DNA of 64,000 nt from Micrasema longulum (lineage: Eukaryota; Arthropoda; Insecta; Trichoptera; Brachycentridae): contig JAGVSM010003569.1 of NCBI GenBank assembly GCA_022494885.1, positions 1 through 64,000 of the forward strand. Reading direction: 5' to 3'. Made by a program: the position numbers and the translations under genes. Below, piece after piece: positions 1 to 13,300 of the stretch (position 1 is its first letter; each line of letters starts with the position of its first letter). The notes below the pieces were generated by a model. It saw only the letters and a program-made list of their open reading frames with translations, was not told the DNA's origin and did not search any database.

Positions 1-1086
1 TACAGTAAAACCTCGTTTTTACGTTCCTTAATTTTACATTTTCCCACTTTTTACACCGAAATGTTCAGGACCCATTTTTCTTCATACATTCCCATATAAA
101 TATTCGCCCCAATTAAAGTTTTTTACATTTTCACCACCCCGGTTTCACGTTCAAATTTTTTCGTAATTCATTTGACGTGTCAAAAAAGTCAAAATTATGT
201 CGTATAATGTTGCCGCGGTCCGCGCGCCGCCGCATGTGCCACGGGAATGAAGAATAAAAACAGGAAAACAATTAATAAAAGATAAATTACTGTCTTAACC
301 TAAATTCAAAGCAGGTGCAGTGTAATTGACCATTTTCAAGTGTTTTTGATTGGGGATTATTCATATTTACCAATGATATTATAGTAAAAAATATTTTGCA
401 TTTTTTCAAACAAAACTGCAATGTGCTATTTTTTATTGAATTAAAAAAAATACACGCATAAATAATTTTATCTAGGTACTTAACCTTAAAAACACGAAAA
501 TAAAATATTGAATTCGCATAAAACGATTTTTTCCCTAAATATTGAGAAATTTTATTTATATGTTATCACTTTTTTTAGTATGGCACCACAAAATTTCAAC
601 TGTCATTTACATCGCGGACTGTTTCACACTTTTATGATAACTGTTTAAACTATCTCCTTTTCACATTATGTGTGTATAACATCAAATAATATTTATACTG
701 CCATTTTTTAAACTTTCTGCATCGTAATTTATTGATGTAAAGACTTTATTCTTCCTAAACATGTGTCAACTGCATGTCACTATTTAGTAAAACGTCAAAA
801 TTAGACACTTAAACAAAATGGTCAATTACACTGCACCCACTTTGAATTTAGTTTGAGACAATAATTTACACATTTTTTTATTTACCTCGATTTTATTCTC
901 CATTCACGCGGCGGCGCGCGGCTCAACTTTTGACAGATCGAAGGAGTTATGAAAAAATTCGACGTAAAACCGGGGTTATGAAAAAACGTAAAAAAATTTA
1001 ATTAGGGGAAAAATTTAATGAGAATGTATGGAAAAAAAATGGGACCTAAATATTTCGATTTAATATAAAAACGAGGTTTTACTGTA
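1..1086. mobile_element. Foldback MITE with pogo/Tc1-like ends (family A, copy 1)
   Basis: The left end TACAGTAAAACCTCGTTTTT is matched by the inverted right end ending ACGAGGTTTTACTGTA, and both ends carry TA, the usual target duplication of Tc1/mariner/pogo elements. The similarity continues inward for about 350 bp on each side: the block around 298-342 (containing GTGCAGTGTAATTGACCATT) is the inverted counterpart of 817-860, and the GC-rich block near 222-240 pairs with 909-925. There is no transposase ORF, so this is a non-autonomous element. It sits in the intron upstream of the giant exon. Superfamily assignment rests on the end sequence and is inference. Confidence 0.75.
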
Positions 1087-1385
1087 CTTATTATGTATGT
1101 TTTCTCAATAAAATAAAAATGTTTTTAAAAAACTCAAATTATGTGATGTAGTGTATGACTTAAAAAAAATTTAGTCATATTTTACCCACCTACTATGCCA
1201 TAAAACATGTGTATGCAAAAAGATTGTTTTATTTCTTAAATATTCTAATAATCTAAAAATTCGTTAAACTGAATCTCCGTTTTTAATTGTTCGGATTATT
1301 GAGACTTCCGTATATCCTGATTTTAGCCTGTGTTTTCTGCCCCCTGTGTTTAATGGCTCTTCTAATATATTTTTTGTTTTCTCAG
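1087..1385 (+). other. Intron end and 3' splice site before the giant exon
   Basis: AT-rich intronic sequence ending in the pyrimidine-rich acceptor TTTTTTGTTTTCTCAG at 1370-1385. The open frame of the next exon continues a little upstream of this acceptor, but only from a GTG codon at 1346, so the exon is taken to start at 1386 with two bases completing a split codon. The true start codon lies on an exon outside the window. Confidence 0.75.
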
Positions 1386-4300
1386 GATATGAACACCACC
1401 TGGAGATCGAGCAAGAGAACAGCGAAGATTTATGGGAAGAGGACACTTGCAGCGATCAGGCTGAATCCTTTTCTCCTAGGCCACAATGGGAGAGCGAATC
1501 CAAAAAGAAGAACTGTACAGAGGAACCCAAAAAGGAAACTAAGAAGGAAGCTAAAAAAGATACCAAGAAAGTTAAGAAAAAGTCTTCCATTAAACAAAAT
1601 GTCAGCAGTGATTTTATAAAGAGTGAACCTAAACAGAGCAAGCCCAGGAAAGAAAAGAAAACTAATGAACAAAAGCGGTGTAGCAAAGAAAAAGGAAAAC
1701 ATAAAAAATATATAAAAGAAGAAACTATTGAATGCGAAATAGTGCAAGATGATTCGCACCACTTCACGAGCGGTGAATATCAGTACAGCAATGTTTCTCA
1801 TCCTCCCCACAACTTCGACAGCAAATCTTTCTACAGCCAACTCCTCAATAGTGTAATAAAGAAAGAAGTTAGCCGGCCGAATGTGAAACCCGTCGGTAAT
1901 ATCTATTCCCCTCCGGTGATCAAAACTGTTCCCAGGGTCCAGCGGCCGAGTGCGACGGTCACTGAATATCCTAAAGTCACGTCGACTGTTGCGAAAAATG
2001 CCCCTAAAACCGCCAGCAGTAGTCACACTTCGCTCTTTCGCATGCAAATGGACAAATATGAAGAATGGAAAAATCGACAGTTGGAAATCGAACTTGGAAT
2101 AGTAAAACCGGAGAATAAATTTTCGTGCATTAAACGCCCTCCTGAACACACTGCTTTCCCGAAACCATCCGTCTCCAGTGCTTCCGTTGCGCAAAACAAA
2201 ACTGCCGCAAGAATACCGACAATGGCGAACGTCGATTCATCGTATAGAAGATACGATCTGGCTGTAGGAGAAGAGGAATTGATTAGAAAAAATATTCTAG
2301 CGGAGTTCTTACCAGATAGCACTCTAGAACCTCCTCCCGTCTATAAAATCAACAGAAACTCGGGAAAATCTAGTCTTCTAGCTTTCAGAAAGCAAAATGT
2401 CATAAATGCCACCAACGCTTTTCAAAGTTCTATGGCAGGACCGGTTAAGTCCGCCGTGAACCCGTCAATAAGTCATTTCAATCAACTTTTAGAACAAAAT
2501 TTTAGATTATCGTCAGCCGGCCCGTTATCTGATCAGTCTAAGAAAAGCGATCACCCATTTTCACAATCAACGGCGATTGCATCATGTTCGAACCAAAGTC
2601 AGAAAAGAAGTATATCCGAAGCATCCAAGAGTACACATTCTGCCAGTAACTTGTCGCAGGACCCTTGCAAGGAAGACCCTAGAATGGAGATGATTCGCCA
2701 AATGTTACCGGGAACAAATGTCAGAATGTACAATGCGAAAACTAAAAATACGTTGTGTTCTCCGGTGAACGTAAAAATAAGCAGATGTCTAACCGACGTC
2801 AGCTCCGAGACATCCAAACAGTTCCGGAACAGTTTGAAAGCTAAATCTAATTACCAAACATCTTCAGCTCTCGAAAGAAATCCATCATTACAAACTCCCT
2901 CACCGGCGCCTGTTTCGAGCAGATGTTCCAATTATCAAACTGAACCGTTACGCATTATTCCTTCCCATAAAACACCCAAAGATAGTAACCAAACACCCAC
3001 TTCTCTGAGCTCTACGAAACCAGCTTTAAAAGATCTTAGGAATGCTTACTTAGAATCTGTTGAACACTTCCCCATAAATATTAAAATCGAAACCATACCG
3101 AAACCCCTGCCGAATGCCGCTGGCAATATCACTCTATCGCAACCTTTGATAAAACAAGAAGACCGAACAGTTCATGTCGACTCTGGTGCTACGAAAGTCT
3201 CACGCCACGAATTGACAGACAGAAGCTATACGAGAGTTGATCAAATAGTAAAAATGGAAAAGAATACGGATAAATCTAATAACCGAAGCATCGAATCGGC
3301 TTCAACGCCAGCTATAAGTGACACTTTATCTAAACTGAATAAAATTTCAGATATTAAAGTTCAAAAAAGACAATCACTAATCCAACAAAATTCTAAGCTC
3401 GCTCAAATTCCCCAGAAGCCGGAAGACTTGAAAATTGAAAAACAAGCAAAGAACCTAACTACCACTCGAGAATTATTAAATGCATGTAAGAATGCCAGTA
3501 GGGTTTCTGAATCTTATACCGCTTCGGCGATGTTTAAGGATTTAGGAAAAACAATAACTCCCGTAGATGCATTATCCGCACATTCGGAGGTCCCGCAAAC
3601 ATCAGAAAACGCAAAGGAAACAGCAGAAAGAAAACTAACAGTCCAAGAGGCGTACAGTTTAATTAAACACTCGGCCAAGCCCCCGGTTACGCAAAGCACA
3701 AAAGAATTTGGGAAGACTCTTGCAGTCCAAGTTTCAGAAGCTTCGAGCGCTCAAAATATTTTACAAAAAATGCAACAGGACATGCAAATTTCTAAAAATA
3801 CGATAGAGAAAGCCTTAACAGCGTTAAAAGAAAAGAGTTCTTCAGTTCCAATTGCAAAAGGTGACAAAAATGAATACAAGACCTTTCTTTCAGAAATGCA
3901 AACTATGGTCAATGCTGGCTCTGGAAACCAAGCAGGGACGAAATCTAATGAAGTTAGAGAAAAACTAAATGATGCGAAACCCTTCACCGCTCATCAATCA
4001 CCAAATAAACAGGCACAAACAATAAACAGTACTATCAAAGAACAACATTTCAGCACCCCTATAAAAATTTTAACAACTCAGCAGTATCTTCAAAATACTA
4101 ATTCTAACAGTATCCCTTCTGTTTCGAGTAACATCAAGGAAACAATCCAAAATCTTCAGTCAAAAACTTCGCAAAAAGATGCCAAACCGGATGTTTCCGT
4201 TATTAAAAATAATCTGAATGAATCCACTTTATACAACAATAAAAATATTACAATAGTTAAGAGGGATAGCAAACTGGATAAGTCAGTGCTGCAGACATAT

Positions 4301-7300
4301 GCGAGAAAGAATTACTCCACCAATTTAAAGAAGCAGATGGCTCTAAAATCAGTTGATAATACTCCGACACAAAACCAGATTTCCAGCGATGATAATTCTG
4401 TTGCATTGAGAATGACTACTCAAAAACTGAAAGGAAATGTTATTGCGAGTAATATAAAACCGATTCTTATTCAGAATAGAGTTTCTTCTAAATCCAACCA
4501 TTCTACTGGAAAAATCGACCCTGAAAGAACTCTCCTCTCCTCTCCTCTTCAAGTCAAAGATACTAAAAATCTACAGGAAGCCATTTCAAGAATATCTGGT
4601 AAAAATGACCTCATTGTTAAACATCCTCTTAAGTGTGAGGAAATCCTAATTGGAAAAACCAAACCCCTTTCAAATTGTAACAATGAACCATGCGTTAATC
4701 AAACTTCCCTCAGTAAAAACAAACCAAAGCGACCGAAAAAAGGAAAAGTTACCAATGAGGGTACGAAGGAACCGAAGAAGACACAAAGGAGGAAAAAGAA
4801 AGAAAAGCTTCCGACTGAAACAATCAACCCAGGTCCCGCAGCTGAGACTACGCAGGAAACCAAGGAGCCGTGGACGCCACTTCAGTGGGGCCTTCGACAC
4901 GTCAAAAATTTGTCCGACGTCAATATATCCTACCAGCCGTTACCTAGTTTCAGTACTTTTACAAAGAAGTCCGCAGAGCCCGGGGATAAAGTGGCTGAGG
5001 AAATTCCAGTCCCTTTTTACAATTTGGGTTCGATTGTTGAAAATCCACCCTCAGAAACGATCTCAGAACGTTTAAGTTCATTTTTTGAAATGCCCTCATC
5101 TTCCGGAAATGCTTTGCCTAAACACTTTTGCAAGACTGAAGCTGTGACGAAGAATGCAATAGTCAATGAACTCCTTAGTGGCCATATCAGTATTAATAGT
5201 AGTAAAATTCATCAACCTGTAAATAAACTTAGTCACAATGACGCCAGCAAAGTTGATTATATAAAAGATCAAATCCCCGTAGAAAGTATTTTTAAATCTA
5301 AACAAAATATTGCGCTTAGTTCCTCCACACCAGCTGAAGACAAATTTATTAATGCCAATGATATCTCCGATCTTATGGAGATAATAGAAGGTGATCTCGG
5401 ATCTCATAAATTAAAACCTACTCCGGTCCAAATTACCGGAGAAAAGGTTAAAAATATAGCCAATTTGAGTTGTGGAATAATCATAAGCGATGTACAAGGA
5501 GTTTCAACTTTAAATAAAGATTCGTTTAGTAAAGATAAAGTAGGAACTTGGCCAACAAATACTAGCCAAGATCTTACTCAACTGAATTCTGGGAGCTACC
5601 ACCTTTCTAAACCTGTCCCTGCTTCAGCCACAGATAGCCGGTCCAAAATATGCCAGCTTCGCAATGTGCGTCTAAAAAATTTAAAAGGAAATAGAGAAAT
5701 AGTTATTTCAACTCCACAATCCCCCGATGTGTCATCAATACCTAATGTTTGCTCTAAAAAAGATCTCTCTAAAATCGAATCAATCAAAGATCTATCTCAC
5801 AGTTCTGAACAGAAATTACCAGTATTTGAAAACACTGTTTCTGCTAATTCAAATACTTCTTTGAAATCAACAGATTTACCAACACGAAACAGTTCAAATT
5901 TAGCCAATCTTATATGTGAATTCAACGCATCCGCTACTCCATCAGTATTTAATGACAAATTATCGAATGAATTGTTGTTACAACAGTCTGAAGATGCTGA
6001 TAAATCTAGAGGACAGAATGGTTCCAGAAAAATTTTAGAATCTGTGACTGAAACAATCCCTCCCTGTGTAAAACCGAAACCTGAAAATATGCAGCATGAT
6101 GAAACATCACAACAAGAAGGTATTTTAAATCCAGTGTCTGAATCAAATCACAAGCTTAATTACGTCCCAAAATCAGAAATTATTTTAGATTCAGCAATAA
6201 AATCAAACCATCTGCACAATGAAGTATCTAAACCGGTTGTTTTAGATCCAGCGATCGAATCGAGTCACCAGAACAATGAAATATCTAAAACCGAAGTTGG
6301 TTCAGATCCAGAGACTGAGTCAAGTCACCAGCATGATGAAGTATCTAAAGCCGAAGTTAGTTTAGATACAGAGACTGAATTGAGTCACCAGAACAATGAA
6401 GTTAGTTTAGATCCAGATACTAAATTATGTCACCAACGTGAAGTATCTAAACCCGAAGTTAGTTTAGATCCAGAGACTGAATTGAGTCACCAACGTGATC
6501 ACGTATCTAAACTCGAAGTTAGTTTAAATCCAGAAACTAAATTAAGTCACCAGCATGATGAAATATCTAAATTCGAAATTAGTTTAGATCCAGAGACTGA
6601 ATTGAGTCACCAGCATGATGATGTATCTGAACCCGAAATTATTTTAGATCCAGAGACTAAATTAAGTCATCAGCATGATGACATATCGAAACCCGAAGTT
6701 AATTTAGATCCAGAGACTGAATTGAGTCACGAGCATGAAGATGTATCTAAACCCGACGTTAGTTTAGATCCAGAGACTGAATTGAGTCGCCAGCATGATA
6801 ATGCATCTAAACCTGAAATTAGTTTAGATCCAGAGACTATATTAAGTCATCAGCATGATGAAGTATCTAAACCCGGAGTTAGTTTAGATCCAGAGATCGA
6901 ATCGAGTCACCAGCATGAAGATGTATCTAAACCCGAAGTTAGTTTAGATTCAAAGGAATCAAGTCACCAGCATGACAAAGTATCTAATCCTCAAAGAGAA
7001 AGTGTTTTATCAAAACCACTGAATGTGTTGCCCAAATGCTATGTTACTTTAACACGTTCAGATATATTATCACCCCTTATTGGAGCAGAAGAATTATTGA
7101 AAAGTTCTATTACAAATTCGTCAATCATTTCCTATGTGTCTCTCATTTCTAAATCAATGCTCCTCGAAGATAGTGAGTCTTCACTTTCGGCAGATGGAAC
7201 AGCTTTTAACACATTACTTGAACAAAAGTTATTACCCATTGAATGTGATAAAGTTGCAAAAGTCATACTCACACGTATACCAATAGAATTTTTAAATCCT

Positions 7301-10300
7301 AAAAGTAATACGGTAAAAAATCATGTAGTTAGAGTTGAAGCGGATGGTAATGTGAAGTTTATTGAAAATGATTTATGCAAAGAAGCATCTAAACCTGAAA
7401 ATTCAAACCATGTGAAATCCCTTGAAGCTGAAGGTGTAATAATAGAGGTACAACTAGAAACAAATTTAGCAATGGTTGACAAATCATCAAAAATAAACAC
7501 AAATGAACAAGCCAGTCAATCCAAAAGTTTGTCTTCACCTCCGGAAATTGAACTTGAACAGTTATCTGACCTACGAAATGTTACAAATCTAGAAATCCCT
7601 ATTAAACCATATATCTGTCCGCCTGAAGAACCTACCAGATCTAAAAAAGGAACATCTTGTGCAAAACCACCTGCTACAGAATCTGCTAATTATGAAATAT
7701 CTCAATCTACTGATGCAGTAAGTAAAATTACCTGTAATCCTAAAGATAATGAATTGAATAATTCATATGAATCCAGAGAAACTACATCTCCGGACTCACC
7801 TCAAACAGATCCAGTTACAGAAGAAGATCATAACATTAAAGATATTGCAAAAGATAAAAAGCTGTCCAAAACAACTGATACAGTTACTCAACAAAAACCT
7901 AGTAAAACAATGAATTTAAGCCTGAGTACATTTTCTGTGGACAGTGATACATTTTCCAACCAAGTCACTGTTAAAACACAAGAATCTGTTCAACCTGCAC
8001 CTCCAAACCAAAGCTCGAATGTCAAAAAGATAATAATTTTACCGGAAGAAAATGATACACAAAAAACCCAAGAACAGGAAAATGTATCCAAAAATGGTAA
8101 ACCCAAAGAAGATGTAATTGATTTAGTGTCTGATGAAGATGACATCGAATTATATATACCTCCTGATCCTATAGGATTAGACAACTGTGAAGTGAATTTC
8201 ATCAATATTGCCAGTCCTCAAACTACCGGTCCTTCGTTTATTACTGTTGTTAATGCTGCTGATGTTGAAAATACACAGATCGAGTCTACCAACGATAATA
8301 AATTACGTAAAAGGGGTAGACCCAGAAAGGATAAAAATAATCCACCATTTTTTATTATTGGTGATGAATCTAATTTAATAAACTATGAAGTGAATTTTAT
8401 CAATATTGCCAGTCCTCGAACTACCAGTCCTTCGTTTATTACTGTTAATGCTGCTAATGTTGAAAATATACAGTTCGAGTCTACCAGCGATAATAAATTA
8501 CGTAAAAGGGGTAGACCCAGAAAGGATAAAAATATTCCACCATTTCTGATTACTGGTGATAAATCTAAGTTAATCCAAGCAATTGACGTCCCAATTGAAG
8601 ATCAGTCCAAACTTAAAATGTCTTGCTGCGTGAGACTTATTAACGACGATTTCTCAAAATTAAGAGTAGACAATATCACTAGTATTAAAATTGACGAGTT
8701 ACCTAGTGACAATCATAAAACAAATAGTTTTACCAGAAAAAAAGAAGAAGTAGCTAACACTTCTAAGAGAAAATATAATACACGACGGTTAACAAAGCAA
8801 TTTTCACCACATACCATCAACAAAAATGTCGACCCTGACACTGATGAATCTTTTCCAAACAAAAAAAATAAAAATGATAACTCGTATCCTACATGTGAAA
8901 ATATCACAGACAATAATCATCCTAAAATGGAAACAAGTTTGTTTTCAGTTGACCAACCAACATCTTCTAAAATGGTTATTGTCTCTGATTCAGAAGATGA
9001 AAAAATTGCTGTCGATCCTGATAAATTCAAATCAATTCAAAAGTCTGTATTATGTGAAAATGTTTCAGCTTCTGATTGTGCTGAAAAAATGGATTGCTTA
9101 GGATTATCTAATCAGGAAGGAGATAAAATTGTTGATCGTGTAATATTAGGAAATGAAAACATGAATGACCTATGTAATAACACATACGCAGATGGTGTTT
9201 CAAGCTTAGCTAATGAAATAGAAAAAACAGAGGATGTTTCTCATATTAGTGATCTCTTTATTGATAACATAGATGATAATCTTTTAAAGACTGAAACATT
9301 AGATCAAAATATGATTAAAGCAACATTTGATGAAGACAATATTCATGAAAATGATTCCGGTGACAAGGAAATTATTACTGATGTTAAAATTGAAGACAGC
9401 ATTGAAAAAACAATAGAAACCCAAAATTTTGATGTTCAAAATACTGACCATCTTGAAATAGAATCAAACAATCATGTAAATAAATCCGAAGATAAAACTG
9501 ATGTTCATTTTGAAATCAATAAAATGGAACCGCCTCTTATGATGCCCCTAATTCAAAATATTCCATCTAACGAAGATAATTTTGGTTCATCCGTTATCGA
9601 TGTGGACTCCGGTCTTGTACAAAATCAAGATAATTTAGAATTGTCCAATACTGCACGACAGACAGATTCAAATATAATAAATTTAAATGTAACATCCGGT
9701 TCTCGAAAGGAAACATCAGAATCAACTGACAGGGATACTCCAACTGATGGAGAAGAAGGTAAGCCTGAAAATAAATTGAACATGAGTCAAGTTAAACTTG
9801 AACCGATGGACGAAATTGACACAAATGATAATGACAATGAAGAAGAGAAACTCAACACCCCCGCAAAAAGGGAACATATTTCTGATTCTCAGATGAACGA
9901 CTCGATTATTGACGAAACAAACTTTAAATCCAACGATAAGAGTCATGAAAACAAAGATTCTGTCGAACTTAATTTAAGTGAGGACAGTGAACTATGTAGA
10001 CATGTTTCTATATCTTTAGAAAATGACTCGATTGCCGACAAATCATCTGAAATGGTTGATATCCCCTCTGCAGAAGATGAACTGTGCAAGAAAGATAAAA
10101 ATTCAGTTATTGAAATCTTAGACCATAAAACTGGAAAAATGAATGATAATAATTTATCTGATGATTTTCCCATAACTGAGAATTACTCTGATACTTCCAA
10201 GACAGATTTCATAAAAAACAACACAACATTTCTTAGTGAATTTGAAACATTTGTCGTCGATCATCAAGATTTAATATCTTTAGAAACTGAAGCTGGTGGC

Positions 10301-13300
10301 CAAATGGAAGAATCTGAGTATGTTGATTTTGAATCGGAGATAGACGCTGAAATTAAGGAAAATAAAAAATCAAATTCTACACTAATTGTTCATAAAACAA
10401 AACCAAAAGTATCTGATGAAGAAAGTGATTTGTTATCTTCTGAAAATGAGATTTCAAACGCCCCCGAAGATTTAAATGAATATAACATCAAACCAACATC
10501 TGAAGCTGCTAAAGATCTTGATGCAACTTCATGTTCTGATTTGATTAATAAAAATTCTGATGAACCTGAAACCATGTCTCAACCTAATATATTGGATCAT
10601 AGCGAAAATATTAGTTTTGAAGCAAGCAAAGATTCCTCTGAATGTGTTGATGATCCACACAATTCCACACAAAATCTTGATATCTCCAATGGAACAATTG
10701 AAACTCCAAAAATTAACACAGATGTAGATGAATCTAACAATATTGACTTTGTTGAAAATCCGAATTCTAATATTAAACATGAGAGTGGTACTAGCAAAAT
10801 TCTTAAAGAATGTCCAACCTTGCCTGATCTACCACTTCAGCATCAGTCAGCAAGTAACGAATCAGGGTCTGATGACATTAAAAATGAAAAATCTGATGTT
10901 GACCAATGTCTGAACTTTCGAGACTCTCAATTAATACCCCAATCGAAACAATTAGTTATGCCTGAATCAGATCAATGTGACTTGGGTGAGCCAGTTAAAG
11001 ATGAGACTGAAATTTTGGAAGAGAAAGAAACATCAATGAGAGAATTAGATGCTACTGAAAATAATTTTTTAGTTATACCACCTAAAGTTTCCATTACTCA
11101 GACATCAATTATGATCAGAAAAGGATTTCACCCTATTACAGATAAATCATCTTCGGTTAGTATGTTCGTTTCCTCTCTCATAACATCAGATTTGGATACA
11201 AGTAGCATACCTCAAAATTCTTCCGACGAATCCATTGATCTAGAAGTTGAAAGTGCAATAGAACAAAGCCCTAAATTGATTAACCCAATAAGGACTTATC
11301 AAAAATCTACGGCTACGAGTTTGAGAAAAAGAAAATTAAGCTTTGATGTGAATTGTACCAGTAAAACTCCCCGAATCAACATGCCCAAGACTCATTGTCG
11401 GAATACGACATCTGTCGATCAGAAAATGTACGATAAATTCAGTGTTAAGGAGGTTCTTCTGATGGATAATTTTTCTGATAAATTACCTAACCTTGTCAAA
11501 GAAGAACCCGAAGACTCCTCCGACAAGCCGGGTGTTGAATTCGAATTAAATGATTTTTTATTTGAAGCTGATTCTTGCGAAAGTAATCAGAGAGAATCAT
11601 TTTATTCCCCAATATTTGGAGATATGGAAACAAATATAGATACAGAAGTACCCACCGATGAATTCACCACAAACAATAAGGATCTGGAAGAAGCGAGTGA
11701 TGAAAAGAAGAAAGGCTCTGAATTTCGAGAGGGTTTTGGTTTTAGGTCCGGCAGAGAAGACACCAGTGACTTGCTCCAAGGTCGCCCACACGGGCCGGCG
11801 GCAGCGCTGTCGGACTCGCCACACCCTTGGCTGCCCAGAGCCCTCCACGCTTCCCCAGCTAGCCAGGATCCAGCCATGGTGCGCAAACTCCTTACCATGC
11901 AGGCTAACTTGGAGAACCACTTCAACAGCCGCTTGCTCGCCAATAGACAATCCAACAACACTAGGGAAGGTTTTTTACCACTCAGAGATGGAAATAAAGT
12001 TGAGAAAATAAAGGCCAAGAGTTTAGAATTTCGAAAACTATTCACCAAAAATAACTCGTTTGATAAATTTAAACTTTTGTCTGATCAGGCGGATGATATA
12101 TTTTCTAGGGTTCCGGGAATGAGAGATCTCGATTTCATAGTGCCCCAGCCCACAATCACTACAGTTAATGTTGTCCAATTAGGGCAGTTACCGGTTAGCT
12201 CTGCTCAACAAAGTCCTTTACCGGGAACCCCAACTAGGCCGAACACAACTGGCGAATACTTGGACAACTCTACAGAATATAGGAGTCCGGCAAATGAAGA
12301 TTCTCACCAATCTGGAAATCGTGACAATGAAACTAATAGTATAAATAATGCTGAAAATGTTACAAAAATCGATAATGGTAATAAATTAACCAATAATTTG
12401 GCAGAAGATCCTAATAATATAGTCAACGATCAACCTAAATCCAAAGAGAAACATTACGAAGTTGGTCAAAATTCCACTGAGACAGTGACCGTACATGATG
12501 CTTTGAATCTATCAACTACCAGTTCTGGACAAATAATGGATGGGAATGTTCAACTAATATTCACTTCTCAGCCCTTGACCCAACATACTTATGTGTCAAC
12601 CAATGTTCAGAGCGAGCAAAAGGATCTTGCCCGAGAACAAATAGATTCTTCTATGAACTCGACTCATACTTCAAATGCCAACTTCATTCCTGTAAGCAGA
12701 GCGCAAACTCTCGTCAACATCTTATCTCAAAAGATCTTGCGGCCACCAGTAAGTGGCGCAGGTACCCAACAAGTTCAAATGGCAACATTTCCAAAGGGCA
12801 CTCCTATAAGCGCCATGTCTCTCCAGCAAGCCCTCGCCCAGATATTACCGCCCCCTTTGAGTCAATCTTCTGGGGATGGATCGACAAACATCAGCCACTC
12901 TTCCGGACCACAAATAGTTCACATTGTACAAGGAAAGACTGCGGGACAGCCGGGTAATTCCTTCAGTGGACTCCTCATGGATAACTCTCAGCAGTCTGTT
13001 GTCAATGCATCCGGAGCTTCCCAAGTCTTGCACATAGTACAAGGAAAGAACTCCACGGTTACCGGTGGTAATTCTACAGTTCTTACAGGACAATCGCAAT
13101 TGACCGGTACCACATTTGGAGGATTATCTCTTGTAGATGGATCGCAGCAAGGAGGCAATCAAGTGTTACACATATTGAATGCGGGATCTCAGTCCAAAAA
13201 CAACGCTGCTGCAGCTCAGCTGCTTAAGAGAGTCAATCTCTTGACCAGTTTAACCAACACGCAGGGAAACGAACAAAAAATGTTGCAGTTTCTTTGCAAA

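Noticed and set aside
1346..1385. Start of the giant ORF at 1346
   Set aside because: The codon is GTG and lies within the pyrimidine tract of the acceptor at 1385; the exon starts at 1386.
1430..2194. Long minus-strand frame opposite the giant exon
   Set aside because: Composition is a mirror of the coding strand (Phe/Leu-rich opposite Lys/Glu codons); no splice or start context.
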